A stretch of DNA of 55,880 nucleotides from a virus: positions 1 to 55,880 of IMG/VR virus record IMGVR_UViG_3300035182_000298; one strand, given 5' to 3'. How positions within the stretch are numbered: position 1 is the stretch's first letter; every line of letters begins with the position of its first letter. Of this stretch, positions 22,620 through 32,079 are shown piece after piece. Made by a program: the position numbers and the translations under genes. The notes beneath the pieces were generated by a model. The model had not been told where the DNA came from and did no database searches. It was given only the letters and a program-made list of their open reading frames with translations.

Positions 22620-23840
22620 ATGTCAACCAATGAAAACAATGCCCCAGACATCAATCTGGATGAGTTCTTACCAATGCCAGGAGTAAGTGATATCCTCACT
22701 GCTCCAGAAACTTCTAAAAACACTGTTTTTTCTAAAACGAAGGATCTTGATACTAGCTTTCTTGAGGCTAAAAAAACCCAAGAAGACGAAAGTGAAGATA
22801 CTAAGAAAGAACAGAAATCTGAAAATATTGAGCAAGTAAAGAAGGTAATAGATGATATTGTAAACTTAGATAATACTGAAGAAGATACTAAGTTTTCAAA
22901 TGGTCGCCCCAAACTAGATAAATCTGGGATGGTAGAAACCTTCTCAAAACTCATTGAAGATGGTATGATTGTACCATTTGATGATGATAAAGATTTAAAT
23001 GACTATTCTGTAAAAGATTGGAAGGAGTTACTCCAAGCCAATTTTGAAGATAGAGAGAATAAAATTAAGCAGGATGTTCCTGCATCGTTCTTTGATAGCT
23101 TACCCAATGAACTCAAGTACGCATATAAGTATATTGCGGATGGAGGTCAAGATCTCAAAGGTCTATTCAAAGCACTCTCCCATGTAGAAGAGGTGCGCTC
23201 ACTAGATCCTAGTGATGACAATGACCAAGAATTAATTGCACGTCAATATCTTAGAACTACACAGTTTGGTAGTGATGATGAGATTGACGAGGAGATTAAT
23301 ACTTGGAAAGATCTTGGTACACTTGGTAAGAAAGCAAATCAGTTCAAACCCAAGCTGGATAAGATGCAAGAGGAGGTAGTAGCATACCAACTTCAGCAGC
23401 AAGAAACAGCTAAGAATCAACAACAAGAAGCAGCTCAGCAATACGTTGATAACGTATACAGCACGCTTAAAGATGGGGCGATCAATGGCATCAAATTAGA
23501 TAAGAAAACACAAGCTTTCTTATTTAATGAGCTTACTCAACCCAAATATCAATCCATACAAGGTAGAAATACGAACTTACTTGGACATCTACTGGAGCGA
23601 TATCAATTCCTCGAACCTCGATATGATCTGATCGCAGAGGCTCTATGGCTTCTCGCTGACCCTGACGGTTATAAAAATCAGATTAAAACAGTTGCTAAGA
23701 CAGAAGCTACGCAAGACACAGTGCGTAAATTAAAGACTGAAGAATCCCGTAAGATTTCTACGTCTTCTATGACTGATGAGGAAGATGAAAAACCTTCACG
23801 CAGAAAAATTGCAAGACCACAAAACATATTTAAACGATAA
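22620..23840 (+). CDS. Scaffold-like capsid assembly protein
   Basis: A 406-residue acidic protein between portal and major capsid genes, the usual place for a scaffold. N-terminal 100 residues are disordered and charged (LDTSFLEAKKTQEDESEDTK); the middle (about 140-230) looks folded (PASFFDSLPNELKYAYKYIA); about 250-280 is a Gln/Glu coiled coil (LQQQETAKNQQQEAAQQYVD); the end is basic (KPSRRKIARPQNIFKR), as in scaffolds that bind coat protein with a basic C-terminus. No protease motif seen. Role inferred from position and character. Confidence 0.65.
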   Translation: MSTNENNAPDINLDEFLPMPGVSDILTAPETSKNTVFSKTKDLDTSFLEAKKTQEDESEDTKKEQKSENIEQVKKVIDDIVNLDNTEEDTKFSNGRPKLDKSGMVETFSKLIEDGMIVPFDDDKDLNDYSVKDWKELLQANFEDRENKIKQDVPASFFDSLPNELKYAYKYIADGGQDLKGLFKALSHVEEVRSLDPSDDNDQELIARQYLRTTQFGSDDEIDEEINTWKDLGTLGKKANQFKPKLDKMQEEVVAYQLQQQETAKNQQQEAAQQYVDNVYSTLKDGAINGIKLDKKTQAFLFNELTQPKYQSIQGRNTNLLGHLLERYQFLEPRYDLIAEALWLLADPDGYKNQIKTVAKTEATQDTVRKLKTEESRKISTSSMTDEEDEKPSRRKIARPQNIFKR

Positions 23841-23870
23841 CCAATATAACTAATATAACTAATCTAAAAA

Positions 23871-25502
23871 ATGGCAACACCAGTTTTAAACAATGGCCTA
23901 TTCTTACGTGATACGCAATATCAAGTAAGTTCACATCTTGACAGCTACCATCTTGTCAACATGCTAAGAGGCACAGAACCGATGGATATGGGTCCAGTGG
24001 ATCTATGGGCGATGGCTCAAAAAGTTGAAATGCCCTTATATCAAATGGCATCATTTGGTGGTAAGAACACCATCCTTGTAGACAACCCTCGTGGTGAATA
24101 TAAGTGGCAGACTCCTATAGTTCAAGATCTTCCTTACATTGTATGTAATGTAGAGGATGAGGCAGCAACAATTGGGCAAGATGGTACAACCTTCAAAATG
24201 AAGTTAAACAAGCGTGTCTTTGGTCATGGTGATATCATCACTTATGATAAATACAACGGTGCTGAATTGTACATTACTGCTGATGACATTATTCCAGCTG
24301 GTGATGGTTTCATCTACACTGTACAGATGGTCAACAACGACAACCTTGCTGCATTCAACCAATCTTACTTTGCTGCTGGTACTAAGTACTTCCGCAAAGG
24401 TTCTGCTCGTGGTGAATATGGCGAACGTTTCTCTGACATCATGGTTCAAACTGGTTTCCGCGAGTACTACAACTACGTAGGCGGTGCTGAAGCTCACGTT
24501 CACTATTCTATTTCTTCTCGTGCTGAGTTGATGCTGAAAGGTGGTTTGAATGCTGATGGTACTATTCCTGTTACTGAACTTTGGCGTATGTTTGACAAGC
24601 AAGCTGATCCTTCTATTACTTCTTTAGAGACTATGGTATCTAAAATGGGTAAGGAATATGTGAAGCGTGCATATGACAATGGTACACTTACACGTTCATT
24701 TGTAACTGCACTTGAAGCAGCTCATCTTTCCAAAGTAGCTACTGACATTGAAACTTACTTAATGTGGGGACAAGGTGGACGTATCAAACAAGATGGTCCA
24801 GATGATATTCGTCTTTCTGTGGGTCTATGGCGTCAGCTTGATAACGCTTACAAGCGCATCTATAACAAAGGTCAATTTACTCTTGAGTTATTCCGTGCTG
24901 AGATCTTCAATTTCTACAATGGTAAGGTTGAGTTCAAAGGACCAGATCCTAATCGTCAATTGATTGTTCAGACTGGTATGGGTGGTATGAAAATGGTTAA
25001 TGAGGCTATCAAGCGTGAAGCTATCTCTGCTGGTCTTGTAATCAATGCGGGTAATGGAGGAAATGGTATTGGTGCAATTAATGGAACTAATGCAATGGAT
25101 CTGAATTTTGGATTTGCATTCACAAGTTACACTATCCCATTCTTAGCAAACGTAAAGTTTGTGTTGAATCCTGCGTTTGACAACGTTCATACTAATGACA
25201 TTGAGAATCCTATGATTGATGGTTATCCTCTGTCTTCTTACAACTACATTATCTTTGATATCACTGATAACACGAATGACAACATCTTCTTGCTCAAGCT
25301 TAGCTGGGACAATCAGTTGAAGTGGTTCTATCAAAATGGTACTATGGATTACATGGGTCGTACACAAGGCTTCCAATCTAATGGTCAATTCAATGGATAT
25401 CGCGTATACATGACTCAGACTATGCCTGCTATTTGGGTGAAAGACCCAACCAAGGTATTGAAGATTGTGATGCGCAATCCTATCACTGGCGGTTCATTTT
25501 AA
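23871..25502 (+). CDS. Major capsid protein (HK97-like)
   Basis: A 543-residue protein, MATPVLNNGLFLRDTQYQVS, after the scaffold-like gene and followed by a strong terminator, which suits the most abundant virion protein. No long basic or acidic low-complexity parts; many Gly and Asp turns, and a conserved-looking C-terminal (MPAIWVKDPTKVLKIVMRNP). Size and order fit crAss-like major capsid proteins of the HK97 fold. The codons are relatively rich in C-ending forms (AAC, TTC) compared with neighbours, which is common for highly expressed genes. Confidence 0.85.
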   Translation: MATPVLNNGLFLRDTQYQVSSHLDSYHLVNMLRGTEPMDMGPVDLWAMAQKVEMPLYQMASFGGKNTILVDNPRGEYKWQTPIVQDLPYIVCNVEDEAATIGQDGTTFKMKLNKRVFGHGDIITYDKYNGAELYITADDIIPAGDGFIYTVQMVNNDNLAAFNQSYFAAGTKYFRKGSARGEYGERFSDIMVQTGFREYYNYVGGAEAHVHYSISSRAELMLKGGLNADGTIPVTELWRMFDKQADPSITSLETMVSKMGKEYVKRAYDNGTLTRSFVTALEAAHLSKVATDIETYLMWGQGGRIKQDGPDDIRLSVGLWRQLDNAYKRIYNKGQFTLELFRAEIFNFYNGKVEFKGPDPNRQLIVQTGMGGMKMVNEAIKREAISAGLVINAGNGGNGIGAINGTNAMDLNFGFAFTSYTIPFLANVKFVLNPAFDNVHTNDIENPMIDGYPLSSYNYIIFDITDNTNDNIFLLKLSWDNQLKWFYQNGTMDYMGRTQGFQSNGQFNGYRVYMTQTMPAIWVKDPTKVLKIVMRNPITGGSF

Positions 25503-25513
25503 TTATTAAAATA

Positions 25514-25546
25514 AAGGGGGAGCTTAACAGCTTCCCCTTCTTTTTT
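25514..25546 (+). terminator. Rho-independent terminator after the capsid gene
   Basis: AAGGGGGAGC pairs with GCTTCCCCTT (one G-U pair, 6-base loop) and is followed by CTTTTTT. It begins 12 bases after the capsid stop and would make a discrete capsid transcript 3' end. Confidence 0.9.
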
Positions 25547-25579
25547 ATATTTTAAAAAACAATTAAAAAATAATAAATA

Positions 25580-26008
25580 ATGGCAATCTATCCTTCTGGA
25601 CCATTGAAATTTGTTTGGCAATATCTAAGTTCAACTTTAACTAACTTTAAAGTTAAGTTATTGGGATATAGAACATATAGAGCATTACTGACACAAACTA
25701 TAATTTCAACAGCTCCAACTGCAATAGTATTAGAAAATACTATTGATCCAACATTAACCTGGACAGTTGGAGGAAGTGGTGACTATTCTATTAATTGTCA
25801 AAGTCCTGCGTTTAACAATTCATCTAAGGTTACAGTAATCATTGGTCTTTCTGCAGTATCAGGAGGTATAGGATCTGCTTCTGGATTTTTTTCTAATTAT
25901 GAAATTTTATCTTCCACTAATTTAGGATTATATACGGTTGACTCCATACTTTTTCCAATAGATGGTGTTTTGAATAACACTGAATTTACTATAAAAGTAT
26001 ATCTTTAA
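25580..26008 (+). CDS. Small beta-rich virion protein (possible head decoration)
   Basis: A 142-residue protein. A basic, partly hydrophobic start (MAIYPSGPLKFVWQYLSSTL) is followed by Ser/Thr/Gly-rich strands (IDPTLTWTVGGSGDYSINCQ) and ends DGVLNNTEFTIKVYL. The strand-rich end looks like a receptor-type or decoration domain. Being the first gene after the capsid terminator, it may form part of a head fibre. Not recognised. Confidence 0.65.
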   Translation: MAIYPSGPLKFVWQYLSSTLTNFKVKLLGYRTYRALLTQTIISTAPTAIVLENTIDPTLTWTVGGSGDYSINCQSPAFNNSSKVTVIIGLSAVSGGIGSASGFFSNYEILSSTNLGLYTVDSILFPIDGVLNNTEFTIKVYL

Positions 26009-26028
26009 CCTGTTAATTTAAATAAAAC

Positions 26029-26289
26029 ATGAATACAATTAAACTATATGAAGTAGGCGATGGTAGTCAAGTTATACAACTTACACCTATATTGCAATAT
26101 CATCTGCTAAATGGAGCTGTATTACGATCAGACTTTGTAGTGGAAAATCTGACAGAAGCAATATTTGATATTAATACACAAGTTTTAATTAAAAATGCTG
26201 TAACAAATGTTGAAAAACTTATTTGCAATAAAGAATCATTAGAAATTTTAATGTCGTTAATACAAGAAAAAATAGAAGACTTCGACTAA
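26029..26289 (+). CDS. Small hypothetical protein
   Basis: An 86-residue acidic protein (MNTIKLYEVGDGSQVIQLTP), strand-rich first half and helical end (NKESLEILMSLIQEKIEDFD). One base separates its stop from the next gene start. Probably a small virion or assembly component. Not recognised. Confidence 0.6.
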   Translation: MNTIKLYEVGDGSQVIQLTPILQYHLLNGAVLRSDFVVENLTEAIFDINTQVLIKNAVTNVEKLICNKESLEILMSLIQEKIEDFD

Positions 26290-26290
26290 T

Positions 26291-26788
26291 ATGGGATACT
26301 TCAAACTAATTAATAAATTATTTCCTGCTTCACCAGATCAAATTCTCAAAAAAGCAACAGACGCTGAAGCAGCAGTCGCACGCATGGCGCACGTGAACAT
26401 CATTGTTAATGATCTTAGTGATATTGCTAAGTATGATTTAGATATAGATGCAACATATGTTTTACCTATCAACACTAATAAAGGTATTATAGATATTATC
26501 AACTTTGATCTTATTGCAGTACCTCTACCTGCACTTGGTACTGAGTATCAAATTACACTAGTAAATAATCCTGTACTGAATATTGCAAATAAAGAAAACT
26601 TATACATTCAACTTACTCCATATTACAGTGCTGGAATTCTGGATTTATTTGTACCATATGTTGTTGCAACAGGTATAACAGCAAATGGATTAAATATAAC
26701 TATCTATAATGCTAATCCAGCAGCAGATCCAGGTTCAAATGGAACAGGAGATTTCTATATATACTATGAAATTAAGACATTAGCATAA
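26291..26788 (+). CDS. Hypothetical beta-rich virion protein
   Basis: A 165-residue protein. A short basic helix (MGYFKLINKLFPASPDQILK) leads to a strand-rich body (NIIVNDLSDIAKYDLDIDAT, then AVPLPALGTEYQITLVNNPV) and ends DFYIYYEIKTLA. The N-terminal helix plus beta domain would suit a head-fibre or decoration protein. Overlaps the next gene by one base (TAATG). Family unknown. Confidence 0.62.
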   Translation: MGYFKLINKLFPASPDQILKKATDAEAAVARMAHVNIIVNDLSDIAKYDLDIDATYVLPINTNKGIIDIINFDLIAVPLPALGTEYQITLVNNPVLNIANKENLYIQLTPYYSAGILDLFVPYVVATGITANGLNITIYNANPAADPGSNGTGDFYIYYEIKTLA

Positions 26789-27345
26789 TGCCTATTAAGA
26801 AACTCGTACCTAAAGTACCAGATCCTTATATTAGCAAGAATGAGCTGAATCAATTCTGGCCTGCTAGATTTGGTCATTTAGATTATTTAATTGATCAGAT
26901 TAATGCAACATCAAGTACTACTACAAATGGAATAAGTGGTTCAGTAAAGATTATATCAGGTTCTATTACTCCTGCTCAATGGACAACACTACAGAGTGAT
27001 CCTATTCCAATCTACACTAATACAGCAAATGCTTTTTTTATGCCACTTAGTGGGATGATAAAATATTCATATGATCCTGTTTTAGGTGTACCACCTTGTG
27101 AGCATTTTGGACTATATTATGATAATGGTAACTTCATACCTGTATTAGTAGTATATTCTACTTCTTGGCTAACAGCAGTTCCTATGCCTACAGGTATTAT
27201 AAACATGCTCCCTGACCCTAGTCAAAATGCAATCGGTTCTAACACTGATGTATTAGTTTTAGGTAGTGGAGCTAATATAGATTGTCCTGGGACAATAATG
27301 AATACGTCAACCTATTTTATTGTGGGATTAGAAATTATAACATAA
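26788..27345 (+). CDS. Hypothetical beta-rich virion protein
   Basis: A 185-residue protein starting MPIKKLVPKVPDPYISKNEL, with a short helical motif FWPARFGHLDYLIDQINATS and a Ser/Thr/Gly/Pro-rich beta body (GSITPAQWTTLQSDPIPIYT) to the end. The first ~45 residues look like an attachment part and the rest like an exposed jelly-roll domain. Possible head-fibre or tail-spike piece. Not recognised. Confidence 0.62.
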   Translation: MPIKKLVPKVPDPYISKNELNQFWPARFGHLDYLIDQINATSSTTTNGISGSVKIISGSITPAQWTTLQSDPIPIYTNTANAFFMPLSGMIKYSYDPVLGVPPCEHFGLYYDNGNFIPVLVVYSTSWLTAVPMPTGIINMLPDPSQNAIGSNTDVLVLGSGANIDCPGTIMNTSTYFIVGLEIIT

Positions 27346-27375
27346 AATTTTACAAAACCAACAAAAACCAACAAA

Positions 27376-28392
27376 ATGAGTGTAACAATTGTAGAAACAA
27401 ATCCAGCAACAAAAAAGTACAACAGTACTATTGCTATCCGCCCTTATGTAGACTTATTAAAGTCTAATATGGGATTAGAGAAATATGATCTTGCGTTATT
27501 TGATGGAATCTTCCACGAAGAACAACTTGCTTGTTTAGAAATAAACGGTATTAAGCGTTATGTAACAGGACTTAATGAATTTGCTCCTGACATAAAGAAG
27601 TTACCTGAACAAGAGCGCGAAGCAGCTATAATTGAAATACGAAGACTTGTATCTCAATTAGAAGCAGAGCTTGCTGCAAACTTCGTAGAGCCTAATGACA
27701 AGGAGTTTTGGAACAAAATCAAACTTCTTGCTCCAAACAACGATGATTTCTGGGGTAAGATTGCTATTCGTGTATCTAATGAGCCTGTGTTTCTTAATCC
27801 CCAAGATCCTCATGATTTAATTAAACTCAAAGCTATTGAAGCAGGTGGATTTTGCCTTGTAGCTAAATCACTAGAAGTAGCACGTAAGTCTACTACTACA
27901 CATAAGTTCTATCTTGACAAATTCGAAGAGACAGCTTCTATTAAAACTGAGGTCAAAAAGATGCGTAATAAAGCACTTGCTGAACTAGAGAAGCTTGCAA
28001 ACAAGAATGTAAACAAGCTTATGTATGTATCCAAGGTGGTAGATCCTAATTCTCCTCAATACAAAAAAACTACTCCTACAGATGTTATGTACGATAACAT
28101 GGACAAGTACATCAATGGAGAAACAGTAGATACAGATAAACGCAAAACAGCACAACGATTCCTTGAAATTTCAGGTCTTGATATGGAAACACTCAAGATT
28201 AGAGCTATTATCAAGGATTCAGCATATTATAAGTTGATTGTAACCCGTGGTGATGGATATATTTATCACAATGAGTCTAACACAATGCTTGGAAAAAATC
28301 CATCAGAAATTGCAGAATATCTTAAGAATCCTCTTCATGAGGACATTTTGATGAGTCTTACTAAAGGCGTGGAGAAATACTGGAATAACTAA
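27376..28392 (+). CDS. Structural protein of the capsid-connector block
   Basis: A 338-residue protein starting MSVTIVETNPATKKYNSTIA, alpha/beta, with helical middle (AAIIEIRRLVSQLEAELAAN) and Lys-rich helices (RNKALAELEKLANKNVNKLM). A conserved virion protein of this size between capsid and connector genes exists in crAss-like phages (the gp77-type position in the prototype). The match is by position and size only. Eight bases separate it from the ring-protein candidate. Confidence 0.65.
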   Translation: MSVTIVETNPATKKYNSTIAIRPYVDLLKSNMGLEKYDLALFDGIFHEEQLACLEINGIKRYVTGLNEFAPDIKKLPEQEREAAIIEIRRLVSQLEAELAANFVEPNDKEFWNKIKLLAPNNDDFWGKIAIRVSNEPVFLNPQDPHDLIKLKAIEAGGFCLVAKSLEVARKSTTTHKFYLDKFEETASIKTEVKKMRNKALAELEKLANKNVNKLMYVSKVVDPNSPQYKKTTPTDVMYDNMDKYINGETVDTDKRKTAQRFLEISGLDMETLKIRAIIKDSAYYKLIVTRGDGYIYHNESNTMLGKNPSEIAEYLKNPLHEDILMSLTKGVEKYWNN

Positions 28393-28399
28393 ACTAATA

Positions 28400-29110
28400 A
28401 TGACAAACGCAGAATTACAGATAAAAGTCAAAGAGAGGCTAAACAAATTAGCTTCTCTTGACTATGATAATTTTGAGTGTTGGCAGATAGTTGAGGCTTT
28501 TAACAAAGCGCAATTAGAGTGGATTCGTAGACAAGTGATTGGTGCTAATCAATACAAGCGAGGGGAAGGGTCATCAAAAGTAGTGTATGACGATCTACAA
28601 AAGCTTGTTAAAACATCACCCATTAGCGGTAATAACTACCCAACAACAAATCCTGCTAACTTTGAAACTGATATCATTCCATTAGATTATCTTTATTATA
28701 GTTCAGTATATGCAATGGTCAAAACAGATTGTTGTCCTGAGCGTAATATGATAGTCTATATAGTAGACAAAGAGGACTTGTATGTAATTCTACGTGATGT
28801 CAATAAAAAACCTAGCTTTGATTGGGGTGAAACTGTAGCAGTCCTTTCTGATAATAGGATGACTATATATACAGATGGAGATTTTCAAATTACATCGCTT
28901 AGTTTAACATACTATCGCAAACCTAATCCTGTATCATTTCAAGGCTGTGTAAATATAACAACTGGAGCAATCACATCTGATGTGCCTTGTGAGTTTAAGG
29001 ATGACATTGCTGAAATTCTAGTGGACAATGCAGTGGCTATATTAGCAGCGGATATTGAATCATTTAACCAATACACAAGGGCTACTAACTCAGTGCAATC
29101 TAATACATAA
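28400..29110 (+). CDS. Head-tail connector (ring) protein candidate
   Basis: A 236-residue protein: helical start (MTNAELQIKVKERLNKLASL, then NKAQLEWIRRQVIGANQYKR) and beta-rich middle (MTIYTDGDFQITSLSLTYYR) with a helical end. Helical-start adaptors of 200-250 residues just after the capsid gene form rings below the portal in podoviruses, including crAss-like ones. Its TAA overlaps the ferritin-like start by one base. Confidence rests on order and helix pattern. Confidence 0.62.
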   Translation: MTNAELQIKVKERLNKLASLDYDNFECWQIVEAFNKAQLEWIRRQVIGANQYKRGEGSSKVVYDDLQKLVKTSPISGNNYPTTNPANFETDIIPLDYLYYSSVYAMVKTDCCPERNMIVYIVDKEDLYVILRDVNKKPSFDWGETVAVLSDNRMTIYTDGDFQITSLSLTYYRKPNPVSFQGCVNITTGAITSDVPCEFKDDIAEILVDNAVAILAADIESFNQYTRATNSVQSNT

Positions 29111-29721
29111 TGGAGAATAATTCTGTAAAAAGACCTCTAAAGGCAGTTGAGTCTAAAGAAACAAAACCTACACTACAAAGGCCATCTGAGAAAGAAACTG
29201 CAAAACCTACAGTTACAAAGAGTAAGAATCCTCTTATTTCAGATGATTGTTTAAAAATGCTTAACTATAGGATTGAACAAGAAGACTACTCATCACGGGT
29301 ATATCTTGCTATGTCTATGTGGTTAGATGATAAAGGATACATGAATGCATCTAAACTCTGGAGAAAATATTCAGATGAAGAACGCAATCATGCAGATTTA
29401 GCAAGACAATATTTATTAGATTTAGGACTCAGACCTCTGACTGCTATGCTAAATCAACCCGTGCAAGAGTTCTCAGGATTCCCACAAATTATTAAAGATA
29501 CATACGAGCATGAGGTAGTCATTACTAATCAATGTAAAGAACTAGCTAGTCATGCTCTCAAACTAGGAGATCACATGCTCTACCAACTTGCTGGTACTTA
29601 TCTCAAAGAACAGATTGAAGAGTTAGGTAAAGCACAAAATCTGGTAGATCAATTAGAATCTTTTGGTGAGGACAAGATAGCAATGCGTTTACTTGACCAC
29701 GAGCTCAAAGATTATCTATAA
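29110..29721 (+). CDS. Bacterial-type ferritin (FtnA-like) inside the virion block
   Basis: A 203-residue protein. A disordered 40-residue Lys/Thr/Pro-rich extension precedes a full four-helix ferritin domain. By alignment with E. coli FtnA all iron ligands are kept: E58 (QEDYSS), E90, E91 and H94 (EERNH), E135 (TYEHE), E167, Q168, E170 and E171 (KEQIEE). It should therefore have ferroxidase activity (Fe2+ to Fe3+). The N-terminal extension is not found in bacterial ferritin and may anchor it to the virion. Ferritin is usually a cell protein that stores iron and protects against oxidative damage; its presence between connector and tail genes is unusual. Confidence 0.88.
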   Translation: MENNSVKRPLKAVESKETKPTLQRPSEKETAKPTVTKSKNPLISDDCLKMLNYRIEQEDYSSRVYLAMSMWLDDKGYMNASKLWRKYSDEERNHADLARQYLLDLGLRPLTAMLNQPVQEFSGFPQIIKDTYEHEVVITNQCKELASHALKLGDHMLYQLAGTYLKEQIEELGKAQNLVDQLESFGEDKIAMRLLDHELKDYL

Positions 29722-29789
29722 AAAATTTGGATATTCTAACATAATACCTTATATTATATCATATTGTAACCCCTAAAACTTAAAAAACA

Positions 29790-31136
29790 ATGGCTTATTT
29801 TAATCATGCGTTTCAGAAAACGCTTATTGCAACAGACATCAATGGAGATACTGATGGTGGTTTCTACACAGTTGATGGTGACAGCACAATTCTCATTCCT
29901 GCTGGAACAGTGGCAGTAGTAGCTAGTGTAACAACAGGTACATTTGCTGCTAACACAGTAATTGACACTAGTGCAGCATTTGGTGCAACTACTATTCAAC
30001 AATTACCTATGATCTATTTGGCTCAAGGTAGCATTAACACTAAGGACAAACTTGGTCCCTTAGCTGGTGGATATAAAGAGTCTGTAAAGACTAAAGGTAT
30101 TAACCCTAAGTATGTAAGTAAGTTCTTTAAGGTTGATCCTTGCTGCTCTCAAAATGAGATTCAGACTGTATGTCTTTGCACAGATGCTATACCTCAATGT
30201 GGTACATCTTACTATTTGCGCGTTGATGTTAAAGGTTCACCTGCGCTACGTTTTTTGAGTCATAATCTGTATCGTACTTTTTCTTCTAATAATGTATGTT
30301 GCCCTGCTGATCCTACAGCTTCTACAGCAATTGATCCAATGCAAGTTCAAACTTCTTGGGCATGGCAAATTGCTCGTGATCCAATCATGAGTCAATTTAT
30401 TCAGGCTGTACTGACTTGGGATTCAGGTGGTGGCACAACCACTTTTGATGTAGCTGCTTGGTATGCTGCTAATCCTACTCTTATGGATACAGATCTTTAT
30501 GCTGCTATTCAAAACGAACCTGCTACTTATCCTTATACTTCAAATGGTCTTGCTTCACAAGAGGAAGATTATTTACCAGGGGAATCCACAGGTGCTTGTA
30601 TGTACTTAATTGGTGCATATGTAGACACTCAGTTTGGAACTTGCTCTTTCCATCCACAAGATTTTTATGAACTTGCTCCTGTTAAGATCTACCCATCTAT
30701 TACTGACCAATTAGGAGATCCTTGTGTTGATCAAATTTGGTGTACTAATCTTGATCAACTTGGTGTACAAGGTGATGGATATGGATACAAACTTCTGCGC
30801 GATGTGATTTTATTCCGTCGTTATATGCAAGAGCAATATGTATACGATCCGCGTTTACGTGAGGTTATGAACCAAGATCAAGCTTATAAGTGGATTGATC
30901 AAACTAGTCAATATACCACTTACGGTATTCTTCATAGTGTACCAAGGTTTAACAACCCAACAGGTGTATTTGACAATGATCAATATCTAGTGACTATTGT
31001 TATGCCAGCCACTGCGGATTGCGAGACTTCATCTAGTGTAGCAACATTTGAAACTTGGATGAATGCTTATCTTGCTAAGGCTGGTAATGGTGTTCAGCTT
31101 GAAGATCTTTCTGCTTGTTGTGTTAGTGGAGGATAA
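29790..31136 (+). CDS. Cys-rich virion structural protein
   Basis: A 448-residue protein starting MAYFNHAFQKTLIATDINGD. Strand-rich first 90 residues, then a Cys-rich segment (DPCCSQNEIQTVCLCTDAIP, Cys again at CGTSYY and NNVCC), and a long folded body rich in Tyr and Trp ending LEDLSACCVSGG. A leader of 69 bases precedes it and a strong terminator follows, so it is probably abundant. Place and size suggest a tail or connector protein. Family not recognised. Confidence 0.72.
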   Translation: MAYFNHAFQKTLIATDINGDTDGGFYTVDGDSTILIPAGTVAVVASVTTGTFAANTVIDTSAAFGATTIQQLPMIYLAQGSINTKDKLGPLAGGYKESVKTKGINPKYVSKFFKVDPCCSQNEIQTVCLCTDAIPQCGTSYYLRVDVKGSPALRFLSHNLYRTFSSNNVCCPADPTASTAIDPMQVQTSWAWQIARDPIMSQFIQAVLTWDSGGGTTTFDVAAWYAANPTLMDTDLYAAIQNEPATYPYTSNGLASQEEDYLPGESTGACMYLIGAYVDTQFGTCSFHPQDFYELAPVKIYPSITDQLGDPCVDQIWCTNLDQLGVQGDGYGYKLLRDVILFRRYMQEQYVYDPRLREVMNQDQAYKWIDQTSQYTTYGILHSVPRFNNPTGVFDNDQYLVTIVMPATADCETSSSVATFETWMNAYLAKAGNGVQLEDLSACCVSGG

Positions 31137-31174
31137 TAATATTGATGTATTAAACTAATAAAACGTAATACCTT

Positions 31175-31214
31175 AAAAGGGGGAGTGAGAGTTTGACTCT
31201 TCTTCCCCCTTTTT
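31175..31214 (+). terminator. Rho-independent terminator
   Basis: AAAAGGGGGAG and CTTCCCCCTTTT form a stem continued by AGAGT/ACTCT around a TTG loop, ending in a T run. It follows the 448-residue structural gene by about 40 bases. Confidence 0.9.
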
Positions 31215-31222
31215 ATTAAATA

Positions 31223-31238
31223 AAAATTCGTATCTTAT
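31223..31238 (+). promoter_or_regulatory. Possible phage promoter motif
   Basis: AAAATT, two bases, TATCTTAT, lying between the terminator and the ATG at 31249. It restarts transcription right after a strong stop, which is where a promoter is expected. See the similar site at 22574-22590. Confidence 0.35.
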
Positions 31239-31248
31239 AACAAGAACC

Positions 31249-31899
31249 ATGGCACGACACCAATTATCTCTCAACATAGTAGATGGTTGTAACCCCAATA
31301 ATTTTACAATCATTGATACGAGCAATTATATAAATGCTCCTTTATCTTGTCCTACATTAGGAATTACAATGCCAGGTGCTGGAGGTCCTATATATTATGT
31401 AGATCCTACACAAACTCCAGGTAGTCAATATTACCCTCTTCCTGATGTTTTACAAGTTGATTGTAGCCCATGTCCACCATGTCCTGCTGGTACATTTCAA
31501 CCTTATATAGGTAAGCCTAAATTTAACTATACAATAGACAATATATTCTTAAAAATCCAAAACTCTGGTGAAACACTAAGTTCTCTTTCTGATGGACTTT
31601 GGATTATTAGTTATTGTGTTGCTCCTTGTGATAAACTTGGTGTTGAATATTATTATCTTCGTATAACTTCTGCACTCAATCAATATGCTTCTTTGCTTTG
31701 TAAGTTAAGATTATCTAACTGCTTACCAAGCCAAGAGACTCTAAATATGATTGACCAACTGCATGTAATTAAGATGTATTTGGATTCAGCAAAAGCTCGC
31801 GTTGAAGTATGTCATGCTCCTAATGAAGGGGTAGCACTATATGAATATGCCTTGAAGCTTATGGCTAACTGGGAAAAAACGTGTTGTAGCACTTGTTAA
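31249..31899 (+). CDS. Cys-rich virion protein
   Basis: A 216-residue protein. N-terminal half has Cys clusters (DGCNPNN, then VDCSPCPPCPAG) and a beta segment; C-terminal half is helical with more Cys (SLLCKLRLSNCLPSQETLNM) ending CCSTC. About a dozen Cys in 216 residues is high for a phage protein and suggests metal binding or disulfides. It is the first gene after a terminator and starts the fibre region. Not recognised. Confidence 0.68.
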   Translation: MARHQLSLNIVDGCNPNNFTIIDTSNYINAPLSCPTLGITMPGAGGPIYYVDPTQTPGSQYYPLPDVLQVDCSPCPPCPAGTFQPYIGKPKFNYTIDNIFLKIQNSGETLSSLSDGLWIISYCVAPCDKLGVEYYYLRITSALNQYASLLCKLRLSNCLPSQETLNMIDQLHVIKMYLDSAKARVEVCHAPNEGVALYEYALKLMANWEKTCCSTC

Positions 31900-31921
31900 A
31901 TTTATATAAAACCAACAAATA

Positions 31922-32074
31922 ATGGCTCGAATTCAATGTCCAAATTGTGGCATCCCCTGCACAGGTTGCGCGGGTGCTCGTATTGTAACTGCATCTAATG
32001 GAACCAAATGCTGTACTAAATGCATAGGTAAATTAGAACTTCAAATTAAGTCAAATCAACAAAACAAAAATTAA
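31922..32074 (+). CDS. Tiny zinc-ribbon-like protein
   Basis: A 50-residue frame starting MARIQCPNCGIPCTGCAGAR and ending in a polar tail. It has C-x2-C twice at the front and CCTKC near residue 30, a zinc-ribbon pattern. It lies 22 bases after the preceding stop and 5 bases before the next gene, so it fits the operon. It probably folds around one or two zinc ions and could serve as a small connector or assembly helper. Confidence 0.65.
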   Translation: MARIQCPNCGIPCTGCAGARIVTASNGTKCCTKCIGKLELQIKSNQQNKN

Positions 32075-32079
32075 CTTAA

